Source: Planctomycetota bacterium
GTDB lineage: Bacteria > Planctomycetota > Phycisphaerae > Phycisphaerales > SM1A02
NCBI GenBank assembly: GCA_017859745.1
Contig: JAFMML010000019.1
Location: forward strand, 1-51,298
DNA: 51,298 nt
Direction: 5' to 3'
The number at the start of each line of letters is the position of its first letter. The first letter of the stretch is position 1. The notes below the pieces were generated by a model. The model did not search any database. It worked only from the letters and a program-made list of their open reading frames with translations, and was not told the DNA's origin. The translations under genes and the position numbers were made by a program. Shown here piece by piece: positions 46,510 to 51,298 of this stretch.

Positions 46510-47463
46510 TCAGCGGCTCGCGGCGGTGCCTAGGGCGTCCGCGGTGGCGGCGCCGAGATCCGCGGGGCTCTCGCAGACGATCGCGCCGGCCTCGCGAAGG
46601 GCGGCGATCTTCGCCTCGGCGGTGTCGGCGGCGCCGCCGATGATCGCACCGGCATGGCCCATCCGCTTGCCGGGCGGAGCGGTCCGTCCGGCGATGAAGG
46701 CGACGACCGGCTTGGTGGCGTGCTCGCCGATCCAGGTCGCGGCCTCGGTCTCGTCGCTGCCGCCGATCTCGCCGATCATCACGATCGCGTCGGTCTCCTC
46801 GTCGGCATGGAACCGCTCGAGCAGTTCGATGAAGTTGATGCCCTTGATCGGATCGCCGCCGATGCCGATGCACGTCGACTGTCCGATCCCCCGCTGCGAG
46901 CACTGCCAGACCGCCTCGTAGGTGAGGGTGCCGGAGCGGCTCACGATGCCCGCGGCACGCCCGGTGCCGCCGTCGTCGCGGTGGGTGTGGATGTAGCCCG
47001 GCATGATCCCGATCTTGCAGCCGCCCTCGAAGGTGGCGTCGGAGCCCTCTCCGGAGACCCGGCGGCCCGGCGTGATGATGCCGGGGCAGTTCGGTCCGAT
47101 CAGGGTGCATTCGGGATGGTCGCCGAGGACCGCCTTGGTGCGGACCATGTCCTGCACCGGAATGCCCTCGGTGATCGCGGCGATGGTGCGGATGCCCGCG
47201 GCCGCGGCCTCGAGGATCGCATCCGCGGCGAATGGCGGGGGGACGAAGATCATCGTCGCGTCGGCGCCGGTCTCGGCGACCGCTTCGGCGACGGTGTCGA
47301 AGATCGGCAGGTCGTTGGGATCGCGCTGGCCGCCCTTGCCGGGGGTCACGCCGCCGACCATGCGGGTGCCGTACGCGAGGCAGCCTGCGGTGTGGAAGGC
47401 CCCTGCGGAGCCGGTGATGCCCTGACAGAGCACGCGGGTGGAACCGTCGACGAGAATGGCCAT
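46510..47463 (-). CDS. sucD: Succinyl-CoA synthetase alpha subunit
   Basis: 317 residues, about 25 more than typical. With SucC it makes succinate, CoA and a nucleoside triphosphate in the citric acid cycle. CoA-binding Rossmann half: [33 protein letters not shown]; ligase half: [43 protein letters not shown], and the phosphorylated His270 in [10 protein letters not shown]. Short insertions at about 138-147 ([11 protein letters not shown]) and 161-170 ([10 protein letters not shown]) account for the length. sucC is absent nearby, although the two are normally adjacent. TATCCT nine bases before the ATG (minus strand) suggests a near-leaderless transcript. Confidence 0.93.
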   Translation of the reverse strand: MAILVDGSTRVLCQGITGSAGAFHTAGCLAYGTRMVGGVTPGKGGQRDPNDLPIFDTVAEAVAETGADATMIFVPPPFAADAILEAAAAGIRTIAAITEGIPVQDMVRTKAVLGDHPECTLIGPNCPGIITPGRRVSGEGSDATFEGGCKIGIMPGYIHTHRDDGGTGRAAGIVSRSGTLTYEAVWQCSQRGIGQSTCIGIGGDPIKGINFIELLERFHADEETDAIVMIGEIGGSDETEAATWIGEHATKPVVAFIAGRTAPPGKRMGHAGAIIGGAADTAEAKIAALREAGAIVCESPADLGAATADALGTAASR

Positions 47464-47472
47464 GGGGCGGGG

Positions 47473-47478
47473 AGGATA
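47473..47478 (-). promoter_or_regulatory. -10-like box close to the sucD start
   Basis: TATCCT on the minus strand (47478-47473) ends nine bases before the sucD ATG at 47463. There is no Shine-Dalgarno. A transcript from here would have a leader of only a few bases. Confidence 0.4.
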
Positions 47479-47490
47479 GCAGCCGGGGAA

Positions 47491-47961
47491 TCACCACTCC
47501 GGAGAGTTGCGACGCTTCTTGATCTCGCCCCGCTGGGACTTCTGCTCGAGGCGCCGCTCCTTCGAACCTCGCGTGGGCTTGGTGGGGCGGCGAACCTTCG
47601 GCCTGCGGGCCGCTCCCGAGACCATCTGCCGCAGCTTGGCGAGGCAGATCTCGCGGTTCTCGTGCTGGCTACGAGAGGTCTCGGCCCTCAGCACCAGTTC
47701 ACCTGCGCTGTTCAGACGCCGTCCCGCGGCAGCCTTGAGCCGAGCCGTCGCCGCCTCGTCGAGCCCCACGAGATCGGCAAGCGACACCCGCAGTTCGGCG
47801 GCGGTGGAGACCTTGTTGACGTTCTGCCCGCCCGGGCCGCCGCTTCGCACGAACTTGAATCGGATGTCGGATTCGCGCACCCGCACCCCTCCGCCGAGAC
47901 GCATCAGGCCCGCGTCGTCGGGATCGGCCGGTTCCGGTGCTGGAGGAGTCGGGGTGGTCAT
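47491..47961 (-). CDS. arfB: Peptidyl-tRNA hydrolase ArfB (ribosome rescue)
   Basis: 156 residues. ArfB enters ribosomes stalled without a stop codon and hydrolyses the peptidyl-tRNA. The GGQ motif is at 44-46 in FVRSGGPGGQNVNKVST, as in release factors, and the basic C-terminal tail that slides into the empty mRNA channel is present (RRPKVRRPTKPTRGSKERRLEQKSQRGEIKKRR). It is too short for a release factor, which rules out prfA/prfB. No Shine-Dalgarno. TACCGT at 47992-47987 (minus) is a candidate -10 overlapping the opposite-strand box for the next gene. Confidence 0.9.
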   Translation of the reverse strand: MTTPTPPAPEPADPDDAGLMRLGGGVRVRESDIRFKFVRSGGPGGQNVNKVSTAAELRVSLADLVGLDEAATARLKAAAGRRLNSAGELVLRAETSRSQHENREICLAKLRQMVSGAARRPKVRRPTKPTRGSKERRLEQKSQRGEIKKRRNSPEW

Positions 47962-47986
47962 CGGAGGAGCGGGCGCCGGACTCGCG

Positions 47987-47996
47987 ACGGTAGACT
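47987..47996. promoter_or_regulatory. Overlapping divergent -10-like boxes
   Basis: ACGGTAGACT reads as TAGACT (47991-47996) on the plus strand and TACCGT (47992-47987) on the minus strand, in the divergent gap between arfB and the DUF4870 gene. Possible two-way promoter. Confidence 0.3.
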
Positions 47997-48101
47997 CGCC
48001 GCGTCGACGAAGGATGCGCGAGCGCTCGTCGCCGGTGCGTCGGGCCCGTCATCGAAACCTCGTCGTCGCGGGTGGGTGAACGTGTCTCGTGGAGGATTGC
48101 G

Positions 48102-48464
48102 ATGAACGAAGGATCTTCGACGACTCCGCCGGAGGAGCGGACCTGGGCGATGCTGGGGCATCTCTCGGCGTTTGCGACGTTCGTGTTGCCGGCCTTCGGA
48201 CACATCATCGGACCGCTGCTGGTGTGGCTCGTGAAGAAGGACACCATGCCCTTCGCCGCGGATCAGGCGAAGGAGGCGCTCAACTTCAACATCACCATCA
48301 CCCTCCTCGCGATCGTGGCGGCACTGTCGATGTTCGTCCTGATCGGCTTCGTTCTGCTGCCGCTCGTCGCGATCTTCTGGTTCGTCTTCACGATCGTCGC
48401 CGCGGTCGCGGCCAACGGGGGAACGACCTATCGCTATCCGCTCTGCCTGCGGCTGGTCGTCTGA
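48102..48464 (+). CDS. DUF4870 small membrane protein
   Basis: 120 residues from the ATG at 48102, with GGAGG at 48091-48095; an upstream GTG at 48072 is rejected on that basis. Begins EERTWAMLGHLSAFATFVLPAFGHIIGPLLVWLVKKD, the classic DUF4870 opening, then FAADQAKEALNFNITITLLAIVAALSMFVLIGFVLLP and a last membrane segment before the short tail TTYRYPLCLRLVV. Three membrane helices; inner-membrane protein of unknown function, widespread in bacteria. The next gene follows after 37 bases on the same strand and could be co-transcribed. Confidence 0.88.
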   Translation: MNEGSSTTPPEERTWAMLGHLSAFATFVLPAFGHIIGPLLVWLVKKDTMPFAADQAKEALNFNITITLLAIVAALSMFVLIGFVLLPLVAIFWFVFTIVAAVAANGGTTYRYPLCLRLVV

Positions 48465-48501
48465 GACGCCCCCGCGGCCTCGCCTCGCCCGAAGGAACTT
48501 C

Positions 48502-49404
48502 GTGCATCGACTCGCCCTGCAACGACTCGTCTGGAGCCTGACGGTGCCAGCCACGCTGCTCGCGACGCCGTCGGTCCGCGCCGCGGACGACGAGCTCCCT
48601 TCGCCGAGGACCTCCGCCGAGTCGATGCCCTCGGCGTGGGAACTCGTGGTCGGCGCCTGGTTGCCGAGGTTCGAGGGCAAGCTGACCTTTGGAAGCGGGG
48701 GCACCGAGATCGAGGCGGGCGATCTGGATCTCGACGACCTCGAGGCGACCCCGGCGGCGGAACTCGCTTGGCGGGGCGACTGGATCTCCGCGGCGGTTGG
48801 CGGGTTCTCGTTCTCGACCTCGGGGAACGCCGAACTCGCACCGGGCACCGTGCTCGACGGGACGACCATCTCGACCGCGACCGCGGCACGAACCACCGCG
48901 TCGGCGTGGTCGGCCGGCGGACGGGTCTCGGTGGCGTTGTGGAAGCCGTTTGCGAGGCAGACGGCCCTTTGGAACGCGCCGAAGGAGAACGTCGCCGGCG
49001 TCGGAGCCCGCGGCTCGAGCATCGATCTGGCGTTCGACGCGACGCTGAGCGTCCAGTACCTGTCGATCTCGCAGCGGATCGAGCCGGTCGGAGCGGCGAT
49101 CGCGAGCTTCGACCACGACGTCCTCGGCCTGGGCCTGGGCGGTGGGTTGCGCTTCCGCTGGAACCCCGGCGAGGTGGTTCCGCCGATCCACGAGATCGGG
49201 ATCTCCGCCTCGGCCGCCATCGGCCCGGCACTGTTCGGCGGCGGGACCTTCGTCGAGCTCCAGGCTTCGCTCGATCTGGAGCTGGTGCCGGGGATCGCCG
49301 CCCGCTTCGGCTACCGCCTCCTCGACTGGACCATCGAGTCCGGGGGCGACCGTTCGGTCGCCGGTCTGCAGGGACTGTTCCTGGGCGGACGAATCCGGTT
49401 CTGA
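48502..49404 (+). CDS. Outer-membrane beta-barrel-type protein
   Basis: 300 residues from a GTG at 48502, with AAGGAA six bases upstream. A signal peptide spans about 1-27 (LVWSLTVPATLLATPSVRAAD). The mature part is made of alternating amphipathic strands (AWELVVGAWLPRFEGKLTF, ISAAVGGFSFSTSG, GLGLGGGLRFRW, EIGISASAAIGPALFGGGTFVELQASLDLEL) with Gly/Ser-rich turns and ends in an aromatic residue, GGRIRF, as barrel proteins do. Family not recognised; it could be a porin-like or structural barrel. Its presence fits a diderm cell with an outer membrane. Confidence 0.68.
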   Translation: MHRLALQRLVWSLTVPATLLATPSVRAADDELPSPRTSAESMPSAWELVVGAWLPRFEGKLTFGSGGTEIEAGDLDLDDLEATPAAELAWRGDWISAAVGGFSFSTSGNAELAPGTVLDGTTISTATAARTTASAWSAGGRVSVALWKPFARQTALWNAPKENVAGVGARGSSIDLAFDATLSVQYLSISQRIEPVGAAIASFDHDVLGLGLGGGLRFRWNPGEVVPPIHEIGISASAAIGPALFGGGTFVELQASLDLELVPGIAARFGYRLLDWTIESGGDRSVAGLQGLFLGGRIRF

Positions 49405-49489
49405 ACGCGGATGCGAGGCCCGGCCGGCCCTGCCGTTCCCAAAGCGGATTTCGTCTCGATTGCCGGGAACGACCGACGCCCTCGCGGGG

Positions 49490-49495
49490 TACCGT
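49490..49495 (+). promoter_or_regulatory. -10-like box placed for a leaderless metallophosphoesterase transcript
   Basis: TACCGT ends seven bases before the ATG at 49503, which has no Shine-Dalgarno. The spacing equals that before the acyl-CoA synthetase gene and differs by one base from that before the PDZ gene. Confidence 0.4.
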
Positions 49496-49502
49496 TCGGA
49501 CG

Positions 49503-50426
49503 ATGGCGAGTTCGCCCGAAGAGACCACGCCTCCGGATCGACAGGAGCAGATCGACGCTCGGCGACGCAACGGCAAGTACCGCCGGGCAAGCCTGCGGCA
49601 TCGGATCGTCGCGGTTGCCGCCAACACGATCGCACGAGGTGAACTCACCCGCCGGCACGTGGCTCAGCCGATGGTGGTCCGACATCACGAATGCGTCCTG
49701 CCGGAGTGGCCGGCGGCGTTCGACGGGGTCCGCATCGCCCACTACAGCGACCTGCACATGGGGAGTCTGCTGCCGCTCGAGCGGGGCCTCGAGGCGATCG
49801 AGCTGGTGCGGCGGACCGAAGCGGATCTGGTCGCGTTCACCGGGGATCTGGTCGATCTGGACATCGACGGCGTCGAGCCGCTCGTCGAGGCGATGGCCTC
49901 CATCCGGCCGTCGCTGGGACATCATCTGGTGCTGGGCAACCACGACCACCTCGACGATCCGCGGGGCCTGGTCGATCTGGCCCGAGAGGCGGGCCTTTCG
50001 GTCCTGCAGGACGAGTCGGTCGCGCTCCAGCACGGCGGGGGAGCGCTTCGCCTTGCCGGCATCGACTGGGGCCGGGGAGCGAAGGAATGCCGGGTCCGGG
50101 TGGACAGCGTCTGCAACCGTGCGGGGGGACCGATCCATCTGCTGCTCGCCCACAACCCCCAGGCGTTCCCGGAAGCGAGTCGCCGTGGCGTCTGCCTGAC
50201 CTTGTCGGGCCACACCCATGGTGGGCAGGTCGCCCGCCGGAAGAGGCCGGATCACAACCTCGCGATCGCCCATCGGTTCCGCTCGGGCTTCTATGCCCGA
50301 GACGAGCGGGCGCTCTTCGTGACCAAGGGTCTCGGCGCCTGGTTCCCGCTGCGACTCCACTGCGACCCGGAGGTCGTCGTGCTCACGGTGCGGCGGGGTT
50401 CGTTCGCACTGCCGCCGGCGGGATAG
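49503..50426 (+). CDS. Calcineurin-like metallophosphoesterase (YkuE/UDP-diacylglucosamine-hydrolase-like)
   Basis: 307 residues. The two-metal site is complete in order: IAHYSDLHMG (about 77-86), TGDLVDLD, GNHDHLDD, LLLAHNPQAF and SGHTHGGQV. The layout matches the YkuE/YaeI subgroup, phosphodiesterases that act on phospholipid-like substrates at the membrane, but this protein has no signal peptide and the leader (EETTPPDRQEQIDARRRNGKYRR) is hydrophilic and basic. The end GLGAWFPLRLHCDPEVVVLTV is typical of the family. It has its own leaderless-type promoter box. Substrate unproven. Confidence 0.85.
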   Translation: MASSPEETTPPDRQEQIDARRRNGKYRRASLRHRIVAVAANTIARGELTRRHVAQPMVVRHHECVLPEWPAAFDGVRIAHYSDLHMGSLLPLERGLEAIELVRRTEADLVAFTGDLVDLDIDGVEPLVEAMASIRPSLGHHLVLGNHDHLDDPRGLVDLAREAGLSVLQDESVALQHGGGALRLAGIDWGRGAKECRVRVDSVCNRAGGPIHLLLAHNPQAFPEASRRGVCLTLSGHTHGGQVARRKRPDHNLAIAHRFRSGFYARDERALFVTKGLGAWFPLRLHCDPEVVVLTVRRGSFALPPAG

Positions 50427-50785
50427 GACGTCGGAGCGATCCGGCGGGGGTGTTCGCCGAATCGTGGACAGGCATCGATCGGCACCGGCGACATGGAAAG
50501 ACGGTCGGTGGCACGAAGAGGTACGCCGCAGACCATCCGGGCGGCCGGTCTCGCCGTTTGGGGTGCGATCGGATCAGGTCCGACTCCGGATGAAGGTGCC
50601 GGACGTCGTGAGAATCGTGCAATCCCGGCGCGGCGGCGTCGTACGACCCCCCACAAGGCGGTCCCTGCGCAAGTGGGAGATCCGCGTTCATGGGAGCTCG
50701 ACTCGAATCTTGACGAGGTCTTGGGGAGGTCTCGCCGGTCTCGCCGGTCTCGCCGGTCTCGCCGGTCTTCATGGGAGCATGGGTG
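50427..50785 (+). other. 359-base gene-free region
   Basis: No convincing gene: the open frames here are Arg-rich, overlap one another and lack start signals. It contains the GGTCTCGCC tandem repeat at 50728-50768 just ahead of the serine hydrolase gene. No recognisable terminator for the metallophosphoesterase gene and no clear promoter were found. Confidence 0.6.
50728..50768 (+). repeat. GGTCTCGCC tandem repeat
   Basis: Four perfect 9-nt units (50728-50763) and a partial fifth (GGTCT). It lies 17 bases before the start codon of the serine hydrolase gene, in the presumed leader. The period is the same as in the GTCGGACAT arrays elsewhere in the window, but the unit differs. Confidence 0.9.
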
Positions 50786-51298
50786 ATGAGCGAGCGACGG
50801 AGTGTGGTGGCGAGTGTGGTGGCGGTTGCGGTGGCGGCGATGCTGCTTGGCGAGGGTGCGGCGCTCTCGCAGGAAGCTGCTTCGGGCCGACGCGACCTGT
50901 CCGACCCATCTGGGGCCGGCGACCCTTCCGAGTCGGCGTGGCGGGAGGCGGGTGATGCGGCCGCGGAGTATTCCGAGGCCTTGGGAGGCCGCGCCCTGCT
51001 CGTCGTCCGCGATGGCGACATCGTCTTCGAGCGGTATGCCGACGGGTGGACCCCGACTCGCCGGCACATGCTCGCCAGCGGCACCAAGAGCTTCGTTGGC
51101 GTGCTCGCCGCAGCGGCGGTCCAGGACGGCCTGCTTGCGTGGGACGAGTCCGCCGCGGACACCCTGACCGAGTGGCGGGAGCACCCCGGCAAGTCTCGAA
51201 TCACGGTGCGACAGCTGCTCGAACTCTCGAGCGGACTCGAGCCTGGCGACGGGATCGTCGGTTGGGGCGGTCGCCGCTCGGCACGCGAGGGAGCTCCC
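50786..51298 (+). CDS. Beta-lactamase-family serine hydrolase (3' end outside window)
   Basis: 171 codons from the ATG at 50786, with GGGAG eight bases upstream, running off the window. Signal peptide about 1-29 (VVASVVAVAVAAMLLGEGAALSQ). The serine hydrolase domain begins near residue 55: ALLVVRDGDIVFERY, then the nucleophile motif SxxK as Ser98-Gly-Thr-Lys101 (SGTKSF) and ITVRQLLELSSGL, characteristic of class C beta-lactamase/DD-peptidase relatives (Pfam Beta-lactamase). Most members with this look are esterases or peptidases, not antibiotic-resistance enzymes. The Tyr-x-Asn motif and C-terminus are not in the window. Confidence 0.82.
   Translation, partial: MSERRSVVASVVAVAVAAMLLGEGAALSQEAASGRRDLSDPSGAGDPSESAWREAGDAAAEYSEALGGRALLVVRDGDIVFERYADGWTPTRRHMLASGTKSFVGVLAAAAVQDGLLAWDESAADTLTEWREHPGKSRITVRQLLELSSGLEPGDGIVGWGGRRSAREGAP

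Noticed and set aside
50493-50786. 97-residue open frame before the serine hydrolase gene
   Set aside because: Arg/Ser-rich, ends in the 9-nt repeat (RRSRRS), overlaps other frames and has no Shine-Dalgarno.

Overview
The window is G+C-rich bacterial DNA (I estimate about two thirds G+C) that looks like a chromosomal segment of a Planctomycetota bacterium, most likely from the Phycisphaerae side of the phylum. The grounds are a planctomycete cytochrome c/DUF1549/DUF1553 protein followed by a DUF1501 protein, two DUF1080 proteins, and four secreted proteins ending in the Asp-rich dockerin-like tail (D-x-D-G-D-G ... D-L ... L-L ... W-G) common in that group. I saw no tRNA, rRNA, CRISPR array, insertion sequence or phage gene, and no patch of clearly foreign composition.

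Layout. 1-3.8 kb: two related secreted beta-helix proteins (the first cut by the window edge), closed by a strong terminator. 3.9-5.9 kb: MTA/SAH nucleosidase facing an M29 aminopeptidase. 6-13.1 kb: a secreted PepSY/dockerin-like protein divergent from a tight four-gene unit: ECF-like sigma factor, soluble 225-residue protein, TPR-CHAT protease, and secreted (possibly lipid-anchored) subtilase. Stop and start codons overlap at the last two junctions. 13.2-20.2 kb: two DUF1080 paralogues, the planctomycete cytochrome c protein and DUF1501. 20.3-23.7 kb: a rhodanese-cysteine desulfurase fusion divergent from an acyl-CoA synthetase. 24-34.1 kb: a long minus-strand run with a PadR regulator and its membrane partner, squalene-hopene cyclase, a Gfo/Idh/MocA oxidoreductase, an unknown 141-residue protein, a LolD/LolC-type exporter pair and NnrE. 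34.2-36.3 kb: glycosyltransferase-surE. 36.4-41 kb: alaS divergent from a HAD-UbiA fusion. 41-45.3 kb: tpiA-secG-yicC-kinase-PDZ on the plus strand. 45.3-48 kb: purM, sucD and arfB on the minus strand. 48.1-51.3 kb: a small membrane protein, an outer-membrane-type protein, a metallophosphoesterase and the start of a beta-lactamase-family serine hydrolase.

The most interesting part is the sigma/225-residue/TPR-CHAT/subtilase unit. Its first three parts recall the CRISPR-linked sigma factor/Csx30/Csx29 (TPR-CHAT) pathway, but there is no CRISPR here, and an outward-facing protease plus a PepSY protein, a possible protease inhibitor, stand beside it. Second is a family of extragenic elements built from a 9-nt tandem repeat (GTCCGACAT and relatives) and a CCTCGCGAAGCGAGG hairpin; two copies lie at gene-end junctions 12 kb apart. 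Third, several genes without a Shine-Dalgarno sequence have a TAnnnT box 6-9 nt before the start codon, which suggests leaderless or near-leaderless transcripts. All functions are inferred by reading the sequence; no database search was run.
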